Assembly: GCA_945874145.1 (NCBI GenBank)
Contig: CAMCFN010000002.1
Span: 1 to 64,000 of the forward strand
Source of the DNA: Akkermansia muciniphila
Lineage (GTDB): Bacteria > Verrucomicrobiota > Verrucomicrobiia > Limisphaerales > SXTU01
Reading direction: 5' to 3'
DNA: 64,000 nucleotides
The position numbers were made by a program, and so were the translations under genes. The stretch's first letter is position 1; each line of letters starts with the position of its first letter. The notes beneath the pieces were generated by a model that did not search any database, was not told the DNA's origin, and saw only the letters and a program-made list of their open reading frames with translations. Shown here piece by piece: positions 55,620-64,000 of the stretch.

Positions 55620-56885
55620 ATGAACACCGTCAACCAACTCAAAACCATCAAGAAGAACACCGCCGCCAAAGTCGGCGCGGAACTCTCCCGCACTGGCGGC
55701 TTGCTGCGCCTCGCGCCCGCGTGGGTGCCGCGCTCCTTCCTCCAGCCCGGCCTGCGCATCAAGCTTCACCCCGACGACACCTACGCCTATGGCCTGAACC
55801 GCGGCGGCATCGACGAGCGCTGGTTCGCTTCCACCACCGTCACGGCGAATGAAGGCCGCGCGGCGGACGAAGGGTTGAACTACTGCGTGGTGGGCAAGGA
55901 ACGTTTCACGCTCAAGCAGGCGGTGGATGACTGCGGCGCGGACCTTGTCGGCAAATCGATCTGGAAGAAGTATGGCAAGTGGCCGGTCTACTCGAAGTTC
56001 TTCGACAACATGGGACCGATTCCGCATCACATGCACCAGTCGGCGAAGCAGGCCAAGCTCGTCGGTCAGGAAGGCAAGCCGGAGTCGTATTACTTCCCGC
56101 CGCAGCACAACAACGTCGGGAACAACTTCCCCTACACCTTCATGGGCTTCGAGCCGGGCACGACGAAGGCGCAGGTCCGCAAGTGCATTGAGAATTGGAA
56201 CAAGGGCGACAACGGCATCCTCGATCTCTCGAAAGCCTACCGCCTCAAGCCTGGCAGCGGCTGGCTCATCGATCCCTGCATTCTCCACGCGCCCGGTTCG
56301 CTCTGCACTTACGAGCCGCAATGGGGCAGCGACGTCTTCGGCATGTATCAGAACCTCGTCGAAGGCCGCGAAGTGCCGTGGAGCCTGCTCGTGAAGGACA
56401 TGCCCAAGAGCAAGCACCAGGATCTCGACTTCATCGTGGACCAGCTCGACTGGGACAAGAACGTGGACCCGAATTTCAAGGACAACCACTACCTTGAACC
56501 CGTCCCCGTCGCCGACACGCGCAGCGAGGGCTTCGTGGACCGCTGGATCGTCTATGGCAAAGTGGACGGTGAACAGCTCTTCACCGCGAAGGAACTCACC
56601 GTCGAACCCGGCGTCAAAGCCACCATCAAGGACACCGGTGCCTACGGCCTCATCTGCGTGCAGGGCAGCGGCAAGATCAATGGCCTGGCGCTCAACAGCC
56701 CGAAGCTCATTCGCTTCCACGAGCTGACCGAGGACGAATACTTCTGCACCGAAGACGGCGCGAAAGCCGGCGTGACCTTCGAGAACACCAGCGAGACCGA
56801 GCCGCTCGTCTGCCTCCGCTACTTCGGCCCCGAAGTGAACCCGGATGCACCTGAAATGGGCGCGTATCGGAAGAACAAGTTCTAG
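55620..56885 (+). CDS. Cupin/mannose-6-phosphate isomerase-like protein
   Basis: GPIPHHMHQSAKQAKLVG, PGSGWLIDPCILHAPGSLCTYEPQWGSDVF, C-terminal cupin-like GAYGLICVQGSGKING. Confidence 0.65.
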   Translation: MNTVNQLKTIKKNTAAKVGAELSRTGGLLRLAPAWVPRSFLQPGLRIKLHPDDTYAYGLNRGGIDERWFASTTVTANEGRAADEGLNYCVVGKERFTLKQAVDDCGADLVGKSIWKKYGKWPVYSKFFDNMGPIPHHMHQSAKQAKLVGQEGKPESYYFPPQHNNVGNNFPYTFMGFEPGTTKAQVRKCIENWNKGDNGILDLSKAYRLKPGSGWLIDPCILHAPGSLCTYEPQWGSDVFGMYQNLVEGREVPWSLLVKDMPKSKHQDLDFIVDQLDWDKNVDPNFKDNHYLEPVPVADTRSEGFVDRWIVYGKVDGEQLFTAKELTVEPGVKATIKDTGAYGLICVQGSGKINGLALNSPKLIRFHELTEDEYFCTEDGAKAGVTFENTSETEPLVCLRYFGPEVNPDAPEMGAYRKNKF

Positions 56886-57001
56886 CCCAGCCATTGGGGC
56901 GGCGTTTGGAAACCGTGCGGGGCAGCTCGACTGGCCCGCACGGTTTCTCCGTTCAGGGATGCGCTGCTGTGGGGTCAAAGTTTTCCGAGAAAGCATTCGC
57001 C

Positions 57002-57646
57002 ATGTCGCCGAGAGCCAGCGATGCTGTCCAGTCCATGCAAATGCCTGAGACCGCTAGTCCCGACAGCGAAACAACGCCTTCCGCACCGACGCGCAAGGTG
57101 ATCACCGAACCGGACTTCTCCGGCACGCCCACGCCCATCGGGCAGTTGACCGAGCGGGCGGACTTCCCCCAGTGCGCGGTGGGAGTCTATGTCAGCATCC
57201 ACGGCTTTGCGGGCGTGGTGGTGGAAATCGTCAACCAATCGCTCAAGGTCCGTTCGCCCGACGGCATCTCGCAGCGCTTCAATGCTTACCGGCTCAAAAC
57301 GCTCTTTGCGCCGCCAGATCGCACCAAGCCAGACCCGCAAGTGCTGTCGATGGAGCGGCCCAAACCGGTCGCCGAGCGCAAGCCGGCGACCGAGGAGGCT
57401 GAATACACGCCTCCCGCACGGGTTTACATCGCCAATCCGGATTTCTCCGCGCCCGTCCGGGCGATTCGGACCTACGCCAGCCAGCCAGATTTTCCGCAGT
57501 GTGCATACGGCAAGCATGTGGACATTCCTGGTTACGCGGGCGTGGTGGTGGAGATCGTGAAGGGCTCGCTCAAGGTGCAGTCCACGACCGGCACCATCCG
57601 CAGCTACAATGCCGACACCTTGAAGAAGCTCTACGGCCGGCCCTGA
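57002..57646 (+). CDS. Protein with two tandem ~70-aa SH3/KOW-like domains
   Basis: Internal repeat: ITEPDFSGTPTPIGQLTERADFPQCAVGVYVSIHGFAGVVVEIVNQSLKVRSPDG / IANPDFSAPVRAIRTYASQPDFPQCAYGKHVDIPGYAGVVVEIVKGSLKVQSTTG. Confidence 0.7.
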   Translation: MSPRASDAVQSMQMPETASPDSETTPSAPTRKVITEPDFSGTPTPIGQLTERADFPQCAVGVYVSIHGFAGVVVEIVNQSLKVRSPDGISQRFNAYRLKTLFAPPDRTKPDPQVLSMERPKPVAERKPATEEAEYTPPARVYIANPDFSAPVRAIRTYASQPDFPQCAYGKHVDIPGYAGVVVEIVKGSLKVQSTTGTIRSYNADTLKKLYGRP

Positions 57647-57708
57647 GCGGTCGGCGGGACCGTTGGAACGCACTTTCCCTTCGGCGCGTTCCCCGCTATA
57701 CGAGGTCC

Positions 57709-58569
57709 ATGAAACACGCCGTTCATGCCCTCGCCTTGCTCACGCTTTTCATCCTCACCACCTCCGCTGCCGAAGTTGGCACCGGTGCCAGCTTCAAAGG
57801 CCCCACCGGCCTCCAGCTCTACAGCCTCCGCGGCATCGCCACGCAAAACCCACCCAAGGCCCTCAAGCAGGCGGCGGACTTCGGCTTCAAGCTGGTCGAG
57901 ACCGCCGGCACCTACAACCTCCCGCCGGAGAAATTCAAGGCGCTCCTCGCCGAGCACGGCTTGAAGCCCGTCAGCGGCCACTTCCCCTACGACCGCTGGA
58001 AGACCGAGCCGGAGAAGGTGCTCGCCGAGGCCAAGGCCATCGGCCTGCAATACGCCGGCTGCGCGTGGATTTCCCACAAATCGCCCTTCAACGAAGACGC
58101 CGCGCGCGATGCCATCGCCGTCTTCAACCGGGCGGGCGAACTGGGCGCGAAGCAGGGCATCAAGGTCTTCTACCACGCGCATGGCTATGAGTTTCACCCG
58201 CACGGCGACGGCACGCTCATGGACCTGCTCATCAAGGAGACCAACCCCAAGCATGTGACCTTTGAGCTGGACGTGCTGTGGGTGGTCTTCCCCGGCCACG
58301 ACCCGGTGAAGTGGCTCACGAAGTATCCGGGCCGCTGGGAGCTCATGCATCTCAAGGACCTCAAAAAGGGCGTGAAGACCGGCGACCTCTCCGGCAAGAC
58401 GGATGTGACCAACGATGTGCCGCTGGGCACCGGCCAGATGAACTGGCCGGCCATCCTCAAGGCCGCGCAGGCCAGCGGCGTGAAATACTACTTCATCGAG
58501 GACGAGTCCCCGACCGTCGTGGAGCAGATCCCGCAGACCCTGAAGTATCTGGGAGACGTGAAGTTCTGA
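57709..58569 (+). CDS. Secreted sugar phosphate isomerase/epimerase-like TIM barrel
   Basis: Signal peptide; LQLYSLRGIATQNPPKALKQAADFGFKLVETAGTY; TFELDVLWVVFPGHDPVKWLTKYPGRWELMHLKDLKKG. Confidence 0.87.
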   Translation: MKHAVHALALLTLFILTTSAAEVGTGASFKGPTGLQLYSLRGIATQNPPKALKQAADFGFKLVETAGTYNLPPEKFKALLAEHGLKPVSGHFPYDRWKTEPEKVLAEAKAIGLQYAGCAWISHKSPFNEDAARDAIAVFNRAGELGAKQGIKVFYHAHGYEFHPHGDGTLMDLLIKETNPKHVTFELDVLWVVFPGHDPVKWLTKYPGRWELMHLKDLKKGVKTGDLSGKTDVTNDVPLGTGQMNWPAILKAAQASGVKYYFIEDESPTVVEQIPQTLKYLGDVKF

Positions 58570-58627
58570 CCGGCGCGGCGGGAATCCCGCTTGGCGCGCC
58601 GCCCCGACTTGCGCTACGTTATGCCCG

Positions 58628-58864
58628 ATGAAACTCCGCCTCGACCTGCTGGAACACCTGACCGACCAGGACATCATGGAGGAGGTCTTGGCGAACAATC
58701 ACCGTTACAAGCCCGAGCCGCTTTTCTCAAAAACCGGAGTTGGGAGTCTGTCACCGGCTTCAACCGAGGAGCGTGCGAAAGAAGTCGAGCGCAGCACGGC
58801 CAGAATTCAGAGAGCCATGACGCAGTCGCAGCCGACTGGCGAATCAAAGCGCAGCAAGTCCTGA
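58628..58864 (+). CDS. Small hypothetical protein
   Basis: 78-aa ORF MKLRLDLLEHLTDQDIMEEVLANNHRYKPEPLF; overlaps next ORF in another frame. Confidence 0.45.
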   Translation: MKLRLDLLEHLTDQDIMEEVLANNHRYKPEPLFSKTGVGSLSPASTEERAKEVERSTARIQRAMTQSQPTGESKRSKS

Positions 58865-59241
58865 CCCTCGGCGAGACGCTGGATTTCTTGCGGAGTTGCC
58901 ACAAACGGGCACCGTTCCTCTTCTTCAACGGCAATACCTTTGCAGACATTGGCCGGGCGGTGACGGACTACGTCTTTGGTGAGTTGCCGTCGATTCGTCG
59001 CCGCGAACTGACTTCGGCGGTCGCCCACTTCATTTCCGGCGTCCTGGACCGTGGAATCATGGAGCAAATGATGGTGGCGCTCATGCACGAAGCTTCGTTT
59101 CAACCCGGCGACCGCGTGAAGACCCTGCGCGGCTCTGCGCATGGCGTGGTCGTCAGAAACGCGGCGGACGGGCGCATCGTGTGGCGGCTGGACGGCGGTG
59201 GCGAACTGCTGGCACTGCCGGAGGATTTGCTTCCGGACTAG
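58850..59241 (+). CDS. Hypothetical protein (start uncertain)
   Basis: 3' part of ORF 58591..59241, LGETLDFLRSCHKRAPFLFFNGNTFADIGRAVTDYVFGELPSIRRRELTSAVAHFISG; stop just before uvrC. Confidence 0.45.
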
Positions 59242-59243
59242 CC

Positions 59244-60959
59244 ATGCCTGTCACCGACCACATCCGCAGCAAGCTCTCGCAGGTGCCGCACCGGCCGGGC
59301 GTGTATTTGCACAAGGACCGCTTCGGCACGGTGATTTACGTCGGCAAGGCGCGCGACCTTCGCCGCCGCGTCGCCCAGTATTTTCAAACTTCGCGGCGCA
59401 TGGGCTGGGACCTCAAGTTCAACGCCCTCGTCGAGGCCATTCACGACTTCGACTGGCACATGGTGAAGTCCGACGCCGAGGCCGTGCTGCTCGAGGGCAA
59501 GCTCATCAAGGAGTTTCACCCGCGCTACAACGTCTCCTTCCGCGACGACAAGCGCTTCCTGATGCTCAAGGTCAACCTCAACGACCCCATCCCGCGCTTC
59601 ATGCTCACGCGCCTGCGGATTGACGATGGCGCGCGTTACTTCGGCCCTTTCGCCAGCGGGGGCGCGCTGCGGCGGACGCTGAATCTGGTGCGCCACAAGT
59701 TCAACCTCCGCGGCTGCCGTCCGCTGAATCCCGATGCGAGCGATTACAAGCACTGCCTCTACGCGCACATGAAGGTCTGCACCGCGCCGTGCATCGGCAA
59801 CGTCACGCGCGAGCAGTATCTGATGCAGGTCACCGCCGGCTGCGACTTCCTCGACGGCCAGTGCGACGAGATGGCCACCGAACTCGAAGCGCAGATGAAG
59901 AAGGCCGCCGCCGCGCAGGACTTCGAGCAGGCCGCGCAGCTTCGTGACCTGCTTAAGGACATCAAGAGCACCACGCAGAAGACGGAGAAGTTTGAGCGCG
60001 TTCCCTACAAGCTGCCGGTCGCCATCAATCCCGAGTCCGACCTGCGTGAGCTGGCGCGCGTCCTCGGGATGCCGCAGCCGCCGGCGCGGATTGAGGGTTT
60101 CGACATTTCAAACATCAGCGGCACATTCGCCGTCGCGTCGCTCGTGAGCTTCTGGCACGGCCGCCCCGACCGCGCGAACTACCGGCGTTTCAAGATCAAG
60201 ACCGTGACCGGCCAAGACGACTTCGCCTGCATGGCGGAGACGATTCACCGGCGCTACTCGCGGCTGAAGAAGGAAGTGGTGCAGGCCGCTTCTGCATCCG
60301 AACCCGGTTTGGTTGAATCACCGGTTAGCAAAGCGGCTTTCGAGCCTGCCGACGACGGCGAGGAAGCTCCCGAGACTCGCCCCACCTCCGCTTTCGATGC
60401 CATCGTGCATGACGCTGCGAATCGCGACGAGCTGACCGCGCCGTGGGTGCCGAAAGTTCCTTCGGCGGTCCGGTTGCCGGACCTTATCCTCATTGATGGC
60501 GGGCGCGGCCAGCTTAACGCCGCCTGCGCCGAACTGGCCAAGCTCGGCCTCGGCCACATCGCCATCATCGGCCTCGCCAAGGAGTTCGAGGAAATCTACC
60601 AGCCCGGCGAAGCTGCGCCGTTGCGGCTTGGCCTCGACCACCCGGCGGTGAAACTCCTCCAGCGCGTGCGCGACGAGTCGCATCGGGTGGCCAACAGCTA
60701 CAACGCCCAGTTGCGCCTGCGGAAGATTTCCGAAAGCGTCCTAGATGAGTTCCCGGGTGTGGGCGATGCGCGGAAACAGGTGCTGCTGAAAAAATTTGGC
60801 TCCATCCACCGTCTCCGCCTTGCGACCGTCGAGCAAATCGCCGAAGTCCCCGGCTTCGGCGGCAAGCACGCGCAGGAGCTGAAGGACTTTCTCGAAACCC
60901 GCCGGGAGCGGTCGGCTACGGTTGCTGGGGGAAAGTCGGACAGCGCAGCGTCTGGTTGA
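59244..60959 (+). CDS. uvrC: Excinuclease ABC subunit C
   Basis: GIY-YIG VPHRPGVYLHKDRFGTVIYVGKARDLRRRVAQYF; EGFDISNISGTFAVASLVSFWHGRPDRANYRRFKIKTV; LPDLILIDGGRGQLNAA; C-terminal HhH. Confidence 0.97.
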   Translation: MPVTDHIRSKLSQVPHRPGVYLHKDRFGTVIYVGKARDLRRRVAQYFQTSRRMGWDLKFNALVEAIHDFDWHMVKSDAEAVLLEGKLIKEFHPRYNVSFRDDKRFLMLKVNLNDPIPRFMLTRLRIDDGARYFGPFASGGALRRTLNLVRHKFNLRGCRPLNPDASDYKHCLYAHMKVCTAPCIGNVTREQYLMQVTAGCDFLDGQCDEMATELEAQMKKAAAAQDFEQAAQLRDLLKDIKSTTQKTEKFERVPYKLPVAINPESDLRELARVLGMPQPPARIEGFDISNISGTFAVASLVSFWHGRPDRANYRRFKIKTVTGQDDFACMAETIHRRYSRLKKEVVQAASASEPGLVESPVSKAAFEPADDGEEAPETRPTSAFDAIVHDAANRDELTAPWVPKVPSAVRLPDLILIDGGRGQLNAACAELAKLGLGHIAIIGLAKEFEEIYQPGEAAPLRLGLDHPAVKLLQRVRDESHRVANSYNAQLRLRKISESVLDEFPGVGDARKQVLLKKFGSIHRLRLATVEQIAEVPGFGGKHAQELKDFLETRRERSATVAGGKSDSAASG

Positions 60960-61031
60960 AGCTCTGGCCTTGGAACTTTAGCCCAGAGCGCGCAGCCTTG
61001 CGTCCGCCTGCCCACTGGGGCGAATGAACTT

Positions 61032-61442
61032 GTGAACCACGAACTCCTCGAACTGCCCGGTCTCCGGGTGACATTGGACCGGCTGGTCTATGCGCCGGAG
61101 CTGCCCAGCCCGCCGACCCAGCCGCATTCGTTTGTCTATTTCATCAGCATTCACAACGACTCGGACCGGGCCGTCACCATCAAGGGCCGCAAATGGGTGG
61201 TCACGAACGCGCAGGACGAGGTGACCGTGGTTGAGGGAGACGGCGTGGTGGGGGAGTTTCCTCGAATCATCCCCGGTGAGAAATTCAGCTACAACAGCCG
61301 CCATGTGCTGGACACCCGCCAGGCCATCGCCGAGGGCAGCTATCTGGGCGTGGATGACGAGGGGCGGCGCGTAGTGGTGCGCATTCCGACGTTTGAGATG
61401 ATCGTGCCGGAGGGCAGGGGACCGAAGGAGACGTGGGCGTGA
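61032..61442 (+). CDS. apaG: ApaG domain protein
   Basis: HSFVYFISIHNDSDRAVTIKGRKWVVTNAQDEVTVVEGDGVVGEFPRIIPGEKFSYNS. Confidence 0.88.
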   Translation: MNHELLELPGLRVTLDRLVYAPELPSPPTQPHSFVYFISIHNDSDRAVTIKGRKWVVTNAQDEVTVVEGDGVVGEFPRIIPGEKFSYNSRHVLDTRQAIAEGSYLGVDDEGRRVVVRIPTFEMIVPEGRGPKETWA

Positions 61443-61465
61443 GAAAAGCCGAAGCGGCCGGCTTT

Positions 61466-61500
61466 GAGTGTTCAAAGTCGAGCGTTGGGCGTTGAACGTT
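61466..61500. repeat. Heptamer array GAGTGTT CAAAGTC GAGCGTT GGGCGTT GAACGTT
   Basis: Five consecutive 7-bp units between apaG and MBL hydrolase gene. Confidence 0.75.
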
Positions 61501-61526
61501 TTTTCAGCTCTCCCTACCGTCACTCC

Positions 61527-62309
61527 GTGTCCGTTCGCTTCACCATCCTTGGCAGTGGTTCCGGTGGCAATTGCGCCTATCTCGAGACGCCAGAGGTTCG
61601 GTTGCTCATTGATGCCGGGTTCAGCGGTCGCCAGATCCGCCAACGACTGGCGTCCATCCAGCGCACGCCGGAGACGCTCACGGGCATCCTGCTCACCCAC
61701 GAACATCAGGACCACACGCAAGGCCTGACCGCGCTGGCGACGAAGTTGCGCATCCCGGTCTATTGCAATCGCCTCACCCAGGAGGCCGCGGAGCGGCAGT
61801 TGGAGACGCGTTTTGAAGGGCGGCACTTCGTCACTGGTGCGAGCTTCGACTTGGGCGACCTAGTGGTGGACACGTTCAGCGTCCCGCATGACGCGCAAGA
61901 TCCCGTGGGTTTTCTGCTGCGCACGGGTGCGGGCAACATCGGCTTTCTCACCGACCTTGGCCATGCCACCAAACTGGTCATCGAACGGGTGCGGCCAGCG
62001 CAACTACTCGTGCTGGAGGCGAATTACGATCCCAAGCTGTTGCAGGAGGACACCAAGCGCCCGTGGAGCACCAAGCAGCGCATTCTGAGCCGCCACGGAC
62101 ATCTCTCCAACGCGGCGGCGGCAGAGGTGGCAGAGCAGATTGTCACGGGTTCGCTGGCGCGCATTTATCTGGGTCATCTCAGCCGGGATTGCAACCGCCC
62201 CGAGCTCGCTCGGACGGCGGTAGGCGGGCGCTTACAGCAGATCGGCGCAACGCACGTGGCCATTGAATCCACGTCGCAGGACGCGCCCAGTCCGACGGTG
62301 ATCCTTTGA
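61527..62309 (+). CDS. MBL-fold metallohydrolase (YycJ/WalJ-like), GTG start
   Basis: VRFTILGSGSGGNCAYLETPEVRLLIDAGFSGRQI; GILLTHEHQDHTQGL; GFLTDLGHAT. Confidence 0.92.
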   Translation: MSVRFTILGSGSGGNCAYLETPEVRLLIDAGFSGRQIRQRLASIQRTPETLTGILLTHEHQDHTQGLTALATKLRIPVYCNRLTQEAAERQLETRFEGRHFVTGASFDLGDLVVDTFSVPHDAQDPVGFLLRTGAGNIGFLTDLGHATKLVIERVRPAQLLVLEANYDPKLLQEDTKRPWSTKQRILSRHGHLSNAAAAEVAEQIVTGSLARIYLGHLSRDCNRPELARTAVGGRLQQIGATHVAIESTSQDAPSPTVIL

Positions 62310-62346
62310 ACACGAGCGAGCTGTCGGCTGGGGAAAATGCTGACTT

Positions 62347-62889
62347 GTGTCGGCCAGAAGGCCTGCCAGTGTCCCCGTCAGATATGCTCCGATTACCTTC
62401 ATTCATAGCTGCGGTAGTTCGGCCGCCGTTCCGATATTGAACTCCTCCGGCGTTGTTCCATCCCTGTCTGAGTCGCCGCGCCTGCTGGTCGTGGACGACA
62501 GTGAGTCCATCCGGGTTTTCCTCCGCTATTTCTTCAAAATGGAGGGCATTCCGGTGGAAATCTTCGCCTCTCCACGGCAGGCGTTGGACAGCTTTCGTGC
62601 TGCTCCGCAGAACTACTTGGGGCTGCTGACGGACTGCGAGATGCCGGGCATGAGCGGGGTGGAATTGGCCTGCGAAGTGCGGCGGGTGCGGGCGGATGTG
62701 CCGATGATCATCTTTTCGACCTCGGTCACGGTGCTGGGAGCCAAGCGCTTCCTGAAGCAGGGGTTTGTGGAGGCGTTGCCCAAGCCGGTGGCTCTGGAGA
62801 CGCTGCGGGCCGCAGTGCGGGGCGCGTTGGGGAAGGAATTTGCCGCCGGATCAGCAACGCTTCCGCCCCCTCGGCCAGCGGCGAATTGA
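62347..62889 (+). CDS. Response regulator receiver protein (start uncertain)
   Basis: [52 protein letters not shown]. Confidence 0.88.
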   Translation: MSARRPASVPVRYAPITFIHSCGSSAAVPILNSSGVVPSLSESPRLLVVDDSESIRVFLRYFFKMEGIPVEIFASPRQALDSFRAAPQNYLGLLTDCEMPGMSGVELACEVRRVRADVPMIIFSTSVTVLGAKRFLKQGFVEALPKPVALETLRAAVRGALGKEFAAGSATLPPPRPAAN

Positions 62890-62948
62890 ACGCCCATCCG
62901 GTTTCCGCATTTGCAACCCCCCACCGCCCGCCTACAGTCTGCGGCGCA

Positions 62949-64000
62949 ATGAAAGCGGTGTTTGACCCAATCGAAGCTGGCCTGACGGACCTCCAGCGCG
63001 GACGCATGCTCATCGTGGTGGATGACGCGGACCGCGAGAACGAGGGTGATCTCATCATGGCTGCGGAGCACACCACGCCGACGGCGGTGAACTTCATGGC
63101 GCGGTTTGGGCGTGGGCTGATCTGCGTGCCAACGATAGGGGAGCGGCTGAAGCAGTTGGGGGTCGAGCGGATGGTCCTCCAGAACCGCGAGACCTTCAAA
63201 ACGGATTTCCAAGTCAGCGTGGATGCGGCCGCAGGCATCACCACTGGCATCAGCGCGGCGGACCGGGCCAAGACGATTCAGATTATGGCCGATCCGACGG
63301 CCGTGCCGGACGATTTGGTCCAGCCGGGCCATGTTTTTCCGCTGCGGGCAAAGCCGGGCGGGGTGTTGCAACGCGCCGGGCACACGGAGGCGGCGGTGGA
63401 CTTGGTGCGGCTGGCGGGCTGTCGGCCCATCGGCGTGATCTGCGAGATCATGTCTGATGATGGCACGATGGCTCGGCTGCCCGAACTGCGGAAGTTCGCC
63501 CGCAAGCACAAGCTGAAGATTTGCTCCATCGCCGACCTCATCAGTTACAGGCGTTCCCGGGAGAAGCTGGTGGAACTGGTGGAGGTGGTGAAAATGCCCA
63601 CGGACTACGGCGATTTTAACCTGCATCTCTATGTTTCGCGCACGGATGGCCAGCACCACGTCGCCCTCGTGAAGGGTGACGTGCGGGAGCAGTCCGGCGT
63701 GCTGGTCCGCGTCCACAGCGAATGCCTCACAGGCGATGTCTTTGGGTCGCGCCGGTGCGATTGCGGGCCGCAGTTGCATCAGGCCATGAAGCAGGTGTCC
63801 GATGCTGGTTGTGGAGTTATTCTTTACATGCGGCAGGAGGGCCGGGGCATTGGTTTGGGGCCGAAAATCCAAGCTTACAAGCTTCAGGAAAAGGGCTTGG
63901 ACACGGTGGAGGCAAACCAGAAGCTGGGCTTTCCCATGGATCTGCGCGAATACGGCCTGGGCGCGCAGATTCTGTGCGATCTGGGGCTAAAGACGATCCG
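62949..64000 (+). CDS. ribBA: Bifunctional 3,4-dihydroxy-2-butanone 4-phosphate synthase/GTP cyclohydrolase II, 3' truncated by window edge
   Basis: Not in ORF track because it lacks a stop; [44 protein letters not shown]...; [57 protein letters not shown]. Confidence 0.97.
   Translation, partial: MKAVFDPIEAGLTDLQRGRMLIVVDDADRENEGDLIMAAEHTTPTAVNFMARFGRGLICVPTIGERLKQLGVERMVLQNRETFKTDFQVSVDAAAGITTGISAADRAKTIQIMADPTAVPDDLVQPGHVFPLRAKPGGVLQRAGHTEAAVDLVRLAGCRPIGVICEIMSDDGTMARLPELRKFARKHKLKICSIADLISYRRSREKLVELVEVVKMPTDYGDFNLHLYVSRTDGQHHVALVKGDVREQSGVLVRVHSECLTGDVFGSRRCDCGPQLHQAMKQVSDAGCGVILYMRQEGRGIGLGPKIQAYKLQEKGLDTVEANQKLGFPMDLREYGLGAQILCDLGLKTI

Overview
High-GC 64 kb chromosomal window, most consistent with the Verrucomicrobia/Planctomycetes group (inferred from DUF1592/PSD1/DUF1501 families, not tested). 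Left part: a TetR-regulated DevBCA-TolC-like ABC exporter operon, a SulP transporter fused to a beta-carbonic anhydrase, and the core translation/transcription block tRNA-Thr, tuf, tRNA-Trp, tRNA-Ser, secE, nusG, rplK, rplA, rplJ, rplL, rpoB, rpoC, rpsL, rpsG, fusA. Right part: secreted hydrolases, an SDR, a two-component cluster with a decayed kinase relic, argH, a zinc alcohol dehydrogenase, an FG-GAP protein, a cystatin-like/sialidase fusion, msrP, a cNMP-binding histidine kinase, two PSD1/DUF1501 gene pairs flanking hom-thrC, rfaE2, a cupin/PMI-like gene, uvrC, apaG, a YycJ-like MBL hydrolase, a receiver protein and a truncated ribBA. The most unusual structure I see is a set of short arrays with a strict 7-bp period. 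Most share the core NNCARTN or its complement ACTGNNN. They occur between genes and also in frame inside conserved genes (a PSD1 gene, twice, and hom). The PSD1 paralogue in the same window lacks the corresponding segments, which suggests the arrays were inserted. Other leads: an EF-Tu with a diverged switch I, a phytocystatin-like domain on a sialidase, a kinase relic preceded by a frame-controlling poly-C tract, and a symmetrical nested-palindrome element. No CRISPR array, rRNA, integrase or transposase was recognised.
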